Source: Phaeoceros laevis (lineage: Eukaryota; Anthocerotophyta; Anthocerotopsida; Notothyladales). Taken from it: a stretch of DNA of 64,000 bases. Below, one piece after another: positions 1 to 12,364 of this stretch. Numbering within the stretch: the stretch's first letter is position 1; every line of letters starts with the position of its first letter. Location: the NCBI GenBank assembly GCA_049999765.1, contig JBNGIQ010009135.1:82518-146517 (forward strand), read 5' to 3'. Below the pieces are notes generated by a model. It did no database searches, had not been told where the DNA came from, and was given only the letters and a program-made list of their open reading frames with translations. A program made the position numbers and the translations under genes.

Positions 1-1960
1 GTGCGAATGATGGCGAAGCATGCTGGGTTCGCAGCCGTAGTTGGAGACGAACCGGGAATGTATCATAGGTCATTGCCGCATGCCAAGTCATGTCGTTTCA
101 CATGTCAACAGATGGTTTCTATGCAAGGTTTGATCTACGGAGGTTTTAACACATAGTGAAAGATGGTACGACATGGCTGCTAGGATGACGCTCCATGGTG
201 CAATGGTGGCACGACCATGAGGCACAGCGCTCTCGTGAGAGTGAAGGAGGTGGCACAGAGGGTTTCATCCTCTTAGTCTTGTTTTATGTACTGGCCATGG
301 CTTCGCTGCCTAGCAGCTGGGGTTTGTGGCGCAACGTGCTAGGGAATCATGAAAGGAGTGTTTTTTATTAAGAGTGGCAGCAGGCTCTTAGGCTCCATAG
401 CGCACCATGGTGCGGTGATGGCATAACTCCAAGGGGTGCACATCATTTTAATAGGGGTCACAGTTGCTAGGAATGGACACGCGTGAAAGGGTTTACATGT
501 TTTCTTAATCTCTTGGGCAGGCGCTAGGACTGCCATGAGGTGTACCGGTCTGTGAAGCGCATGGTTATGGGAATACATTATTTTGATTGTAGCTAAGGGC
601 CGTACGTCATGGCACAATGATAGCCAATAACTTATGCATCATGGAGGGCTGTAGAGCGCTGCGTCAGGGGACCATGGAGGACGTTTTTTTTTTTTAAGAT
701 GGCTGTAATGATTGCGCTCCATGGCCCAAGGAGAGCATTACGTATTTTCACGACGTAGCGCAGCCACAAGGAAGAAGTATATGAAGGTTTTGAGCTTACT
801 TTAATTTTTTTATTATGTGGTAGCCATGTCTTGACCACTTGGCGGGCAGGGCGGAATGATACCAAGTACTCATAGTCAGACGTGGCGCAAAGGGAGAGCA
901 TGACAAGGACGGGATTTGTTTCCTCCCTTCCATCTATTTCTTTTAATGTCCTATTTTGGTAAGGACCGGGCAAGATATGTATTCTTTGACAGTAAACTGG
1001 GTGAGCCAGTTTACTGTCAGAGTGATTGGATTATTTTTTTATGGTAGCTTCCAGCATTGGCGCGACGCACGCGGGAAGGGCTGGAGCCCTTTTAATCTTG
1101 TTTTGTTCGTCATGATGGCCACAGCATGATCACCTGATTGCCGGGGCAGTAGTGCCAGGGGTCCAGTCCGTGCCATCAACAGGTAATGCGGCCAGAGGCG
1201 GGGATTACGTTTCTTTGAAACTATTCATTACAATGGCGGACTAACTAGGTGGCCCAAGTTTTGCGTTCTTTATGTAGTGTGCGATATTGCTAGCCAGACT
1301 AATCGGGTCATACCTGCAAGGTTTGCGTGGGGACGGACCGGGTTGAGAAGGCCACGTGAGTGGAGGGAGATAACAAAATTACTTCTCCCCTCAAAGCTGT
1401 TCTTTTAATTCCTTTCTGTTTTGTTGTGGATGCAGCAAGGCCGCTGGTAGGCAAACCATGTAACCTCTTGCAGCAAATTACGCTAGCCGGACAGGCAAGA
1501 GGAGAGTCACGTCATGCTGCTGTAAGAATGGACGGCCAGGTTAGCAGAGGAGGAGGCGTGAGGATGTATTTTTAAACTTTCTGTATGATTGATTGTCGGG
1601 CTTACACTTATGACATGAGAAGGACGATCGAATAGCCAGCAATGGTGCAAGACCAGGGTCTGATTAACACGTGGACATGAGCTGGAAGTGGATGACTCAA
1701 CAAGGTGCATTCCGAAATTGTTTTGAATTGAGGAGCCATGGTCTAACTTTCCTTAAATTGTGATGATACCGTGGAGCACCAAGGCGCTGGCGTACCATTA
1801 CCTTATGACTGGCCAGGTATTAGGCGGACCGTGAGGCTGTAGGCAAGTGTGAAGGAGGACGGATGCCTCTCACCCTCCACTTCGGGACTGTTGGCAATTT
1901 CATTGCCTATTTCCCCAGCAGCTCTTTATGCGGTGAAACCGTTAGCAGAACGGTACGGTC
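1..1960. other. Gene-poor spacer, degenerate repeat-like DNA
   Basis: I see no convincing gene here. The stretch repeatedly alternates a short T-rich run (for example near 360, 680, 800, 1030 and 1090) with a CATGG/GGCC-containing stretch at irregular intervals of roughly 100 bp, which may be an old, degenerate tandem or transposon-terminal structure. Open frames of 60-110 codons occur on both strands but match nothing I recognise. A short hairpin lies at 987-1019. Confidence 0.25.
987..1019. repeat. Perfect 14-nt hairpin with 5-nt loop
   Basis: Positions 987-1000 are the exact reverse complement of 1006-1019, separated by GTGAG. It could be the footprint of a small inverted-repeat element. 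No target-site duplication or T-run next to it was identified. Confidence 0.5.
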
Positions 1961-2050
1961 TTACCTTCTTACTGGAGGATTGGACAGTTAGGAGTCAGGG
2001 ACTGGTAGTAGAGTTTTGAGCGAACTTGGGACCGCAATAGTGCCAATACG

Positions 2051-2980
2051 GTGCGATCTAACTCATGTATCTGGGATGTGTCACACTTTCGCGGTGCCTT
2101 ACTGCGACTGGAGGGAGAACAAGACAGTACATTAATGCATGCTATGCCAACAGAGGAGGCCCGTATGGATGATTGGTTCCCAGGGTACGACGAGAAGAAG
2201 GCAGCCGCCAATGGATGGCCCGTCCCGGCGTACTACAGGACGGAGGGTCAGGTGTTGCCTAGAGCGCTGGTGAACATTACCTCCACATCGAGACGGTCCG
2301 CCATCAGTGAGCAATTAGCACTACCGTTGTACTATGTCATGGAGTTGGACTGACCCGTGGACTGGGGGGCCACGTTTTACCACTTCTTTCAGACACAGGT
2401 GGCCAGTTACGAGAAGGGTTTGAAGGACGGAGCGAAGGAAGCCAACTATTTCTTGACCCCGTTGATCTGATTTATATACAAGGTACACGAGGCGTAGAAC
2501 GAGGCGGACGAAGGGATCTTAGAGTCCACTGGTTTGGTAACTGTACCACGAAAGGAACGGCGTCATTAGGGCAACCTGGTTAAGGTGCCAATGGGGAAAT
2601 TCAAGAGAGTACAGGTCAGCAAGGCAGCGGAAGAACCTAGTGCACAGAAATGTACAGCAAGAAAGAAGACACGAATGCAATCTCCACCACTGCACAACGG
2701 GGATGAGGCAACGACTAGTGGTGATACAACGGGACGGCATGCTATGCTGCAGACCAGGTGGTTGTCCGCAGAGTTTACTCTGTTTCTTGATGGTATTGGT
2801 ACGTTGCTAGAAATGGAGGGGCAAATGAGCCTACCTGACCAATTAGAGCAGTTATAGCGGATGAAGGGACGGTTGGACAAGCATAGGGATGAGTTGAGCC
2901 GTTTGTCTAAGCAGGCCTAAAATTGGACGAAGGAACGGGCGAAGATGATGGATCAGTGCTCACAGCTAGAGTCCAAGCTT
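2051..2980 (+). pseudogene. Decayed ~310-codon reading frame, unknown element
   Basis: One frame runs without any length change through this interval but carries six in-frame stops (TGA 2351 and 2468, TAG near 2495, 2567 and 2855, TAA near 2918). Between stops the translation looks like protein: an acidic and aromatic N-terminal part, a basic stretch near 2600-2680 and a heptad-like, charged C-terminal part near 2860-2970. The frame can be followed upstream to about 1970 with further stops. This is what an old transposon-borne or domesticated gene looks like after point mutation only. I do not recognise the family and found no integrase, reverse transcriptase or transposase motif. A retrotransposon gag-like protein is a possibility, not a conclusion. 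Confidence 0.4.
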
Positions 2981-3543
2981 GGATGTTTTTTTTATTTCAT
3001 CTAGAATAGCAGAAACTCGAAACAAGGTTACTAAACTGAGTTATATTGGGAAAAAAAGTATACCGTCCTTTGAGTTTAGGTGGAAAGCTTTGTGTGGACA
3101 GGCTCCACGAGAAGAAATAGTTTATCAGGCTGTAGTTACTTCAAAAGAGTTCAAGACCAAGGCTCCTACCAAGGTGAACCATGTCACAGTAAACACCGTG
3201 ATCAGAGCAAGCAGGCTCGCGACTTTGCTTGGGTAGATCGGCAGTAGGACAGATCAGACTACGACTGACCTAGATTAGGCTAACTAAACAGAACGCTAGC
3301 TGTAGGAAAAGACAGCATGGTGGGCAACGGCAACGGACCAACGGACCAACAGCACCCGCGCCAGCCCTGCCGGAGGTACTAGGCGGGGCCTTATGAAACT
3401 CACGCTCTCTCGTTTTCCGACGCTTTCGCAAATCTGAGCTCCAAGATTGCTTGTCGTCTTACATCTAGTATCAGAGCTCGCGTTTTGACGCCTGAGGATG
3501 GACGCTGACGCATTCAAGCAAGAGTGACGATGAAATCTGGAGG

Positions 3544-4256
3544 ATGACGCGTGGAAGTGCTGTCGCGATGAATGGAGAGCAGGAAAACTACATTTTACAT
3601 CATCTTTTTGGCAGAAAGACTGTAGCAGAATGGGCAGTCATTTTCGAGGTGGATCCCATAGCTTTCTGGAGGCAGATTTGGGTGGAGACCGTTCTCTTTA
3701 GTCTGAATCGTGCTCGCATTCTGCTGGGCCAAGAACCGCTGTTGGAGGAGGTATTATTCGATTACTAGCGAGCGAATCTTGCTGAGTCTTCGAGATCTTT
3801 TTAAGAAAGAACCATATCATTGTGGAATGGAACGTGTCCAAGCTGAAGGCACTGAGGATATGAGGCGCTGAAGCACAGAAGGTGTCAGTGGAGTTCGACA
3901 GCATCAAAGCAAAGCTGAGGGTTCAGCACGAAGGAGTAAAAGAGTTGTTGAACGGAGCCGCACAAGATTGAGAAGAAACAGATGCTGCAGAAAAAATCTT
4001 GTATGACGCTGTCTTTGAAGCGACGGCGCCTTAAGTAAGGGCTGGTCTCGACCCTGTACTTTTGATTCCACTGCTAGAACAGGTTGTGGAGGTCGAGAAG
4101 CTCAAAGCTAAGATAGGAGGAAAGCCTTTTGAGTTGAAGCACGTCATTGGAGAAGTAGACAGCAAGATTTGCAGCCTGGGCATAGCACTAGAGGCAGTAA
4201 GAACAGGCATGAGCGTAGATGCCGAGCAAAGGACGTACTTTCCGCAGGAGGGCTGA
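3544..4256 (+). pseudogene. Decayed coiled-coil-like reading frame
   Basis: An intact 74-codon frame (ATG at 3544, stop ending at 3768) is followed in another frame by helix-rich, Lys/Glu-rich sequence broken by stops near 3860, 3970 and 4033. It then becomes a 64-codon open stretch ending at 4256. At least one frameshift plus several stops separate the blocks. Composition and decay resemble the 2051-2980 remnant, so both may derive from one inserted element. No recognised domain. Confidence 0.3.
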
Positions 4257-4555
4257 GAATGTGGAAAGTGAGAGGCCGGTGTGGTTCTTGCTGGGCAAGA
4301 TGGCTAAAGCAGAGGCGGGCAGTTGTGAAGGCACTGCATGTTAGGAGGGGACTCAAGGAATGGTCTAGACGCCGTTAGTCGAGGGGTTGGGAATCCACGG
4401 GGGAATCAGGCGTGCTGCCTTTTGGGTGAGTGGACTGCCAATCTACATGTCAATGACATGTATAGTGGTAGTAGGCAGACCTAGCCGCGTAAACTACTAA
4501 ACTAATAGCTATTAAATCAATATCTATTAAAGGTCTTTTTAGGTAATATAAAAAC

Positions 4556-4888
4556 TCAAGGACTCGTATTTTCATTTTGCGCTTTTAGTTCCTTCATCCA
4601 TGCGTCCGCTTTCATTAGCATTTTGACTAGAGTTAGCTGGTCCAGACTGTTCATCATACTGTTGAAGCTCTCTTTTCCCTCGAAGAGTTCTTTGTACTGT
4701 GGTCTGATGTTTGTAAAAGCTATAGGAATCACATGAGCCAGCTGAGTATTATTTCCTACAAACACAACAGATAGTTTTTGTTCAACATCCTTCAACTCTT
4801 GGTCCTCGTGCCATAATTCAAGGTCTTCTAGGGAAGCCAAGTTTGCTTTGGAAACGATCCACTCTTGCGAGGTCACCCACAACGACAT
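4556..4888 (-). CDS. Unrecognised 110-codon open frame
   Basis: An ATG-initiated frame of 110 codons lies in AT-rich DNA on the minus strand. The predicted peptide is helical, with many Leu, Glu, Lys and Met residues, and has no signal peptide or membrane segment. There are no nearby exons I can join to it. It may be a fragment of a retroelement gag-like protein or chance. I assign no function. Confidence 0.2.
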   Translation of the reverse strand: MSLWVTSQEWIVSKANLASLEDLELWHEDQELKDVEQKLSVVFVGNNTQLAHVIPIAFTNIRPQYKELFEGKESFNSMMNSLDQLTLVKMLMKADAWMKELKAQNENTSP

Positions 4889-5798
4889 TTCTTAGCGTAA
4901 TCTGCTCGTGCAGAAAGACAATAGGTCCTCCTTGGTCCAATTATCCAATTATTTGGGTATTTCAGACCTCATATACGAATATTTTAAAATTGATCGTAGT
5001 ATTTTTTAGAGTCTTTTTAGCCTTTCGTAATATTTGATGTAGTAGTATACCATACTTACAGACTCCACCTGAGAATAGACTAATTGATAGCCTGAAGTTT
5101 GTAGAGGGTTTTTCTTAGTTCTCTCTATTTAAGATAGTCATGCATCCACTAGTGATCCAACATATATCGGTACTTAACTTGTAGTTTATAGAGAGTTTTT
5201 GAGGGCAGATAGTCTTAAAATCACATAGAATCAAACTAGGTTCAAATTTTTTCTTAGACTTATGTTTGTTAGGGGTTGGACTTATACCAAGGCCCCCTTA
5301 ATGTTGCGCTTATGTCTTTCCAAGAGGGCGATAACAATCAACTAAAGGTGACCAGATTACTATATATCTAGTAGCCCTCTCAGGTGTGAGTTCGACCCTT
5401 ATCTATCTATTTATCTCTCTTACATCAGACTCACCAATTTGCTCTAGTTAGATAAACACTAGTTAGGTTGTTTAGGCAAAATAAACGAATCTTCGAGTGT
5501 CAGGGTTGTGCATAGAGGGACGAATTGGCCTAGGGGCTTTGGGATCTGTTGCGGAGCGGGGGTGGCAGGTTTTGACACGATATAGAAGAGGTCAAGAAGT
5601 TCATTAAACGAGTAAAACTAGGACATATTTTGGTGACATGCGCGTCTTTGAATAGTGAAGTTGTTCGTTATGATGTATCATACACTCAGGAGGCCATACT
5701 CTCTGCATGTATGTGGAAGATTCTAAATGGCACTTGGATATGAAACTTTTTGAATCCCGCACACAAGACTACATCGGCAAGCTCAATTTTTTTTTTCT
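4889..5798. other. AT-rich spacer, no gene seen
   Basis: Low-complexity AT-rich sequence with short repeats of a GTTTATAGAGAG/GTAGAGGGTTTTT type near 5100-5210. No ORF of note and no tRNA that folds convincingly. A GAGTTCGACCC stretch near 5389 resembles a pol III B box but lacks a matching A box and cloverleaf. Confidence 0.4.
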
Positions 5799-6609
5799 TT
5801 GGAAGTGTCTGGTGAAAAGCTTCAGATAGTGGAAAAAATTTTAGGAGGTGGCCGAGTGGAGTCTGCTGAGTATGCCTTCATGGATAAGCAATGTTTTTAC
5901 ATGGATGTACAGGACCGTAGAAGATGTGTGTGTAAGTACATCCAGACGAAAGCATTGAAATTTTTGCTGGATAGACAACAGACATTGCAAGTTAGTGAAT
6001 ATACTATTCAATTTGGGGCATGGTGGCATGTCATTGCCTCACATATGCAGACATGTCTAGCCATATCTCCTAATAATGGCCAATTATGGATTGCATTTGC
6101 AATGGAACCTTTGATGGCAGAAGCTGATGCAAGAATCACATATTGAGCCAAAGCGTATACAAGTTCATCTTGCAGGTACTGGAGAAGCAGATAAGGAGCA
6201 GATGGGTGGACATAGGCTCTAAAGGAGAAATTATGTGTAAAATGCTCTTGTTAGGTGCTTTAGACAAAGGGAGGTTTGACCTGAACCTTGTGTGACATCA
6301 TTATCTAGTGTGCCGGGTTTAGAGTCCACAAGTCGTCATCAGCCATTGAACAAAATGACAATCAATGACTTCATGAAAAACCTCCTTGGAAAGAACCTTG
6401 ATGAGATTGCAGTTCATTCTCTGTTCAAACCAAACGACAAGTTTGGTAAGCGATATGTGTTCTTCAATGCTTGCCATGTATGTAATCACAGAGTTGAAAT
6501 TGCTGATTTAGTGTTCTCAAAGTCCCTTGATATCCTTGACCCTCCCGAACGTAGATATTGTGACAATGGCACCTCGCCCTCATCGGAGAGGGCTATGAAT
6601 GCCCAATAG
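5799..6609 (+). pseudogene. Two unrecognised open stretches, probable remnants
   Basis: Two open frames (5799-6146 and 6292-6609) of about 115 and 105 codons lie in the same AT-rich block. The first opens with TTG and its first in-frame ATG is internal, so it is more likely an exon or gene fragment than a complete gene. The second contains a short Cys/His-bearing segment (CHVCNHRVE). Splice junctions joining them are not obvious. No function assigned. Confidence 0.2.
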
Positions 6610-6816
6610 CAATGTGTAATAAGCCCAGAAGCAAAAAAAATTAGGCACACCTGACCCTGAACTGTAGCTAGCGCCTTGTATCCTCCTCTCTCCCGGTAGA
6701 ATTCGAAAGCTGCCTCTGCACCCACCATTCTCAAATTGAAGGTCTTTAAGACCATGGCCATGCCCTCTATTCGCCAGGCCTCCAAGATATTGCCGTACAG
6801 CCCAAGACCAGCAACA

Positions 6817-7814
6817 TTAATGGTTAGTCAAAACTAAGTTAACAATCTCACAGATGGGCAACTGACTGACCAACATATCATTATGGGTAGGCAGCAAATT
6901 CAAATTTAAGGTAACAAAATCATGTTCTTGCTGATCACCCTCGTGTTCATCCTCAACTCTTGCTAAGTACTCCCCTTCAAGTTCTTGGACCTCATGCTCC
7001 TCTCCTTTAAGTTCTTCCTCTCCTTCTTGTCTTTTAGATGGCCCCTGTGAATGTGTTCTTCGTTTTCTTGGAGTGACTTTCACTGTAGTCTAAAATGCGG
7101 CGCTACAACTTGCCTTCGAAGCCCTGCATTTCTAATTGCTGCTCAACGTACTATATAGATGGTCACCCAAGACTAGGTGTCCAAAGTACCTTGCTCTCGA
7201 TAACTGGGCTCTGACAGCCCTATTCCTGTTAGCTTTGTCTAACACCATTAACAAATATTTGAGGGGTGAACCACCCACCAACACAATAGGCAACACCTGT
7301 AAGGACTTCATGAAGACATTGTTAGGCATGCAGAATAATACCGTCTTGTTATAATTGGACACGAACTCGTAAGCGGTTTGTCCATCACCATATCGCCGAA
7401 GAGTTGCTGAATGCAATTAATAATGGACGCAGACCTCCGTGTATCTTGTAAAAGCATCCAAAAAACCTTCGCCTGCATCCTAGTCAAACTATCAAGCACC
7501 CTTGGCCACACCATTGCCAAAAACTCTGTGCGACAACGCTGCCCTACCAGCGACTACGTTGGCCCCGCCTCCTCTAGCAGATGCTCCTTGCCCTTACTAG
7601 CACCTCGTCCTCTAGTAGCCGGACCCATAGCACCCTGCTGAGCTCCTGGCACTGACACATCAGGGAGATCTGTAGCGAGGAGCACTAAGTTAGTGCAGCT
7701 CATACTCCTTCCACTCCCACCAGGGTAGGGTGGGGGGGTGGTGTTCAGGCATATAGCACCATGGAATGTTAGCACCCTACTACTACTACTAGCACCCTCT
7801 ACTACCCCTAACAC
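6817..7814 (-). pseudogene. Unrecognised minus-strand remnants
   Basis: Three overlapping minus-strand stretches (7554-7814, 7308-7520 and 7132-7416) followed by 6817-7083 give protein-like translations in different frames, including a strongly Glu-rich tail at 6900-7083. The frame changes and intervening stops suggest a decayed gene or retroelement rather than a spliced one. No motif allowed a family call. Confidence 0.2.
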
Positions 7815-7817
7815 CCC

Positions 7818-7853
<36 letters not shown>
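7818..7853. repeat. (CTA)12 microsatellite
   Basis: Twelve uninterrupted CTA units, preceded by a shorter imperfect run near 7786-7799. A simple polymorphic repeat in non-coding DNA. Confidence 0.9.
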
Positions 7854-8639
7854 TTACTCGAACAGCCTATGCTCCAGTCCACCTCTAATAGCTATCTCGT
7901 CAGCAAGCAGAAGTGTCCTGTGTAACTAATTGTGTGTGAAGTTGTTTGTGTCGCTAGAGTTTGCTTTGTATTTGTTTGGTTTGTGTTGTTGCTAGGGAGT
8001 TCTATAGACGAGGAGTCCTAGGTGCGAAGAGCTTGTGTATTCGTAAGCGGGTACTTCAATTACTAATGGTTGGCTTGCGCTACGTGGGCATTATTACTAA
8101 TGTTGTTGATGAATGAATGAATTCTGGACACTATACTACTGGAATTCAGGGAGTAAGTCAAGGTGCGACATGGAACTCACTAACCACTTAGTGTGTAACT
8201 ATTTATTTTATTTTTGTGAGAACTTGGTGTCTTTTTTTTTATACAAATATAAAATGTTACAGGTTTTGCTAGGGGTTTTGACTAGTGGGCCAGGGGCAAG
8301 TTCTGCCTACCTACCTAATTACCTAATTACCACTTCAACAACCAGTTGGAAGATGCACACCATTTGGGAAGTGGTAACATGGATTGCATGAGTGGTGGGT
8401 TGAGCACGGGCTCTGTCCCCTAGACTATGGCATTGGCAAACGATTTCCACCCTCTGGCGCGACACTGGCAAATGATTTGAGAGCCTACTACGGGACACGT
8501 GTCCGACCGAACCAGTTCATCCTTATACATAACGAGGCCTATTTCGAAAAATGGGCTTCTGGCACGTACTTTTACCATATTTCAGTCCATTGTCGCCGTC
8601 CAGTTTCCTACAATTCTGCCAAAACACTTGCTGTTCAGC

Positions 8640-10535
8640 CGTATCTTTTACAATTTTTTCCAATGTCTGCAGCGTATGACCGAGGACACACGCAGAAAGG
8701 TTGTCCTGGGAACACCGGCTTGATGCGCAGCTCCGGTTTGGAGCCGAGTGGTCACAGTTTTTTCGCAGCCCTGCAAGCTTGTGTTAGAGCGGAAGATGTG
8801 GAACATGGCAGGCAAGGAGTCTCTCTGTTGCGAGCTCAGCCAGGACCACAATCTGTGCAGCCCTGATAAGTAGGTAAGTTACTTGGCGAGCCAATATGAG
8901 GACCGCCGCCTCATTTTGGCTGACCAGGTAACTTACCTGTTGCAGTGCTGCTTCCCTGAATCAGAATCCTTCGCGCCCTCCCAGGTTCAATCTGGCAGCA
9001 TTAGCCGTAGAATCGGGGAAGGCCACTCGGAGCAGCGGGGAATGTTCAGACAGGGTAGCACAAGGTGGTTCCACAGGGCAGCATTGCCAGCTTACAAACC
9101 GTAGGTTTGCTCTGAACGACAAGGAAATGCAACTCGTGGAGTCGCGCGATCAACATGTGGACCTTGTGAATCGGTCCGCGGAGGCCCGCGAGAATTATAA
9201 GGAGGCCATTAGGTGCAAGGACAATGTCATTCAACAGCTTCAGGAGGTTATCAACGGGAAAAAAGCCCTGTTTTGCAGGTGACTTTCCATGGGGCTGAAA
9301 GACTTTGTTCCACATTTTTCTCCCACCCCTGATTTCATGTATGTATTTATGTTGGTGAGTTTCTGTTTAACGGCAGAGATCAGGACACGCTACAGCGAAC
9401 TGTCCGTCAACAGGTCAGTCACATGTCTATGGTTTATGCATTGGCTGGTGTCAAATGAAGTTCAAGGCTATGTGCAGCTTCCGGAACAGAAGTTCTCCTT
9501 CAGGAATGGCACATTGATCCATTCTAATGTGAGCCTGCAGAGGACTGAGCTCGAGAAAAAAGACATGGACGCTGCAGCCCTCCAGGCAAAAATATCACAT
9601 CAGGTGCAGGAGTTGCTGGAGCAACAGAGAACGATTGAAAATCTCAATAGCCAGCTCTTTGGTCAAGTCTTAGAGAAAGAGAGGACTAACCAGTCTCACT
9701 GTCTCTTTCTGGAGGTACAGAGTACATTCCGTCATTTCAACCTCTTCTCTTCTTCTGCAAGTTTGAATCCCTATTTTGTATCTTCAGCATATGCATGTGT
9801 GTGTTGCTCGAGGAGATGAGTGGGCGGCTACAAGGTCTTCCTGGAAACAAGACTGCAGGACAAGGATGAGGTTTGCCAAAGCTTTTTAGGTTTCTGCTTT
9901 CGTGCTGAGACAGGCTTCAGGTACTATTTGATGCACAATTAGGCATCGACATATTAGGTCTGCCTGTTTGGTCAATAACCAGGGAGTTGTACCCCTGATG
10001 TCTCAGGTTATTTAGTCGCAAAGAAATTGCTGCCAAGAATTAAAGTCGCTCGTTTGGAAGCGGGAATGCAGGATTGCACAGCTGCAGCTTCTAGAACAGC
10101 AGTTGCAATCTAATGTTGTCAAGTATTGCACCTACCATACTTGGTGTAGCTGAATTCGTGGTTTCTGATGTATTGCTGGCCTTGGCTGTCTGTGCCAGTT
10201 CAATGAGGTTAGCTCATCCTTCATATGACTATGTGCCCTTCAACCATTCCATCTCATTCTGCAGACAAAACTCAGCATATGAAGATCTGGATTACACCAG
10301 GCAGCATTTATTGCAAATTCTGCCTTATTTAGTCCTCCTTCAAAGTTGCAAACGGAGCACATGATGCAGGCAGATGAACTGATGACGAATTTCCTTGTTT
10401 CAGGTGAACGAAAAGCGCAACAATCCGCCCTGCATAAGGGACACTAGAGCGGAACATGCTCGCCATAGCAGTGATCGGAGTGTGCGTGGCATCTTGGAGA
10501 CATTCTGTGGACCCACACCAACAGTATGCATCTAG
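8640..10535 (+). CDS. Possible multi-exon coiled-coil protein gene
   Basis: Several plus-strand stretches bounded by plausible AG and GT sites encode helical, heptad-rich peptide. They lie at about 8660-8750, 8777-8870, 9100-9270 (NDKEMQLVESRD onward), 9530-9711 (ELEKKDMDAAALQAK onward, ending at GAG|GTACAG) and 10020-10110. A final exon after the AG at about 10403 runs open to a TAG at 10533-10535. The product would be a cytoplasmic or cytoskeletal coiled-coil protein. No motor, kinase or other globular domain is visible. Exons do not all join cleanly in frame, so this may be a damaged gene, and its 5' end is not found. Confidence 0.3.
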
Positions 10536-10759
10536 ATCGGTCGTCCGGTCCTGGATCATGAGAGAGTCCTACACGCCACCTTACGCATATGGCCCACTTG
10601 TTGCAACTTCAATGTTGTTGTTGGATGCAGACAAATTTAAACTCCTGGTCTACAGACTGTTGCTTGACTGCGCAGGCGCCTAGTCGGTGGACCTCCCGCT
10701 CCGGATTCTTTGATTCAGCAAAGCAACAGGGCGCCGGCAGGTCCGATCCCACATCAAAG

Positions 10760-11312
10760 AATGCTGCAAGGCTCGGAGTAACTATGGAGTTGGTCGTGGC
10801 TTCTGCCTGACTTATAAGTAGCTTTGGTAAGGCCCTCCAAGGGTAGCTTGGGTTTGTTGGGGGCAGAATTTCACGCTCTTCTTCACCTTTTTGCACACCT
10901 TGAGTACCTCCTCAGCCCTGAGCACCCCAGTCACGGTCATCTACTTGCCATCGAACTCGAGTCTCTCAAACCTGCAAAGCAGGCACCACAAATTTAATTC
11001 GTGCGCAATTCCATATTAGACACAAATTGCATACATTTTATATTGGTATCCTTGCTATGCTTAATGTGCTTATTTTTTAGTCTTTTATCATGTCCGCTAT
11101 GCCCAAGCTATTAGAATATGGATTGCACTTCTGTACAAGTCCTCAATTCTTCAAAGTGTGCCTGCCCAGCACAGGCGGTGCTCAATTCCAAGCACTCTCA
11201 AGGCAATTGTGTAAGAACAATTTGGAACAAAGACGCGTGCACGCACCATTCATGAAGGTGACGGCGTTTGCCAAATTTTTGTTGCATCCCTCACAGCACC
11301 CGGAGGGGCCGG
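10760..11312 (-). pseudogene. Broken HIPP-like heavy-metal-associated gene
   Basis: This is the left-unit counterpart of the gene at 15007-15477. The first HMA half is readable on the minus strand at about 11312-11250 (GCCEGCNKN, then the GTGCGTGC donor). The second exon follows the acceptor at 10972 and continues FERLEFDGK. Two lesions break it: a TAG replaces a Lys codon (10941-10943) straight after FDGK, and the exon is one base shorter at its 5' edge than the right copy, giving a frameshift. The last codons for a CaaX-like ending remain at about 10757-10775. The upstream region of the intact copy is deleted here. It probably makes no metal-binding protein. Confidence 0.65.
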
Positions 11313-12364
11313 TCAACTGAGCACTGCTCTCAATTGATCTTTCAAGAACGATCGATGTCGAGGTTGGTATATAAGCAATCCTCCGGTGAGGTCAGAGACT
11401 GCCTGGCGGGGCAGCTGGCACGTGTCCACGCAAGCTTGTGGATTGATGAAGTATGAAGTTTTAGTAAGACGGGTCCCAAGACCGGCAGTTGAGAAGTTTG
11501 TCTTGTCCAGGCGACCCCGCCAGCAGGGTAACATGCAAGCTTTAAAAATGACATAGATGCCGCAGCCATGCTTTTTTAAAACCTGTTCTGTCCACCAAGG
11601 CTTGCCCGTCGAGACCACCGTGGGGACTCGGTGGCCTTAGGTTCATGCGCAACGTGTTGGTCGAGCAGGAGCTCCGAAACTCCCCTCGACCTCGGGCTTT
11701 TTCCACTCCCACCCACCCCACACGCTGCTTGCCCCACAAGATATTAAATGGTCCAGGAGAGAGGCGATAGCTTTCAGCTCACGCGCAATCTGAGAGAGGC
11801 CGATTTTGAACAATCCCCCACGCGTACCAACCCCCGCCTTCCGACTGCAATGCACAAAATTGTGGCTCCCATCTCGACCAGCAAATTTTAACACGACGTC
11901 ACAAATGGATGCACTTGGTCTGAACACTATTGTGAACACTATGCCGACTCCACATGGAGCAAAGCTATTCTGTCCGTCCGTCTGTCTATGGGCACTAGTA
12001 TTTACTGTACTACTGTAAGCTTCTATTTCCGTCCCCGAAGGTTCACAAGCCTTCACAAGCAAGCAACTTGAAGGAGGACTCACCTAAGCGCGTCCTCGTA
12101 GAACCTGCCTGCAGGCATGCAAGAAAGGCAGTACTTAAGAGAGACTGAGTGCCTCCAGTTTCGTCCAGTCCCCGCCGGTGCAGTCACCCCTTCTAGATCG
12201 CTCCCTCTCGTGTCCGACATCCTCATTGTGGTGCACACAGGTTCATTCTAGCCGGAGCTCGCTTCCTTCGAAGCCCTTAGAACTTCACTCTCTGTTCCCA
12301 GAGCAGCTGGGGCTGGTTTCAAGAGCTTGCGCGCGCTTTGCCCATTGCGAGTGGTACGGTCTCG

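Noticed and set aside
5270-5410. Possible tRNA gene or tRNA-derived SINE (GAGTTCGACCC)
   Set aside because: No acceptor stem, A box or cloverleaf could be folded; one B-box-like string is not enough.
7780-7860. Short repeats that might suggest an array (CRISPR-like)
   Set aside because: It is a simple CTA microsatellite without spacers, in eukaryotic DNA.
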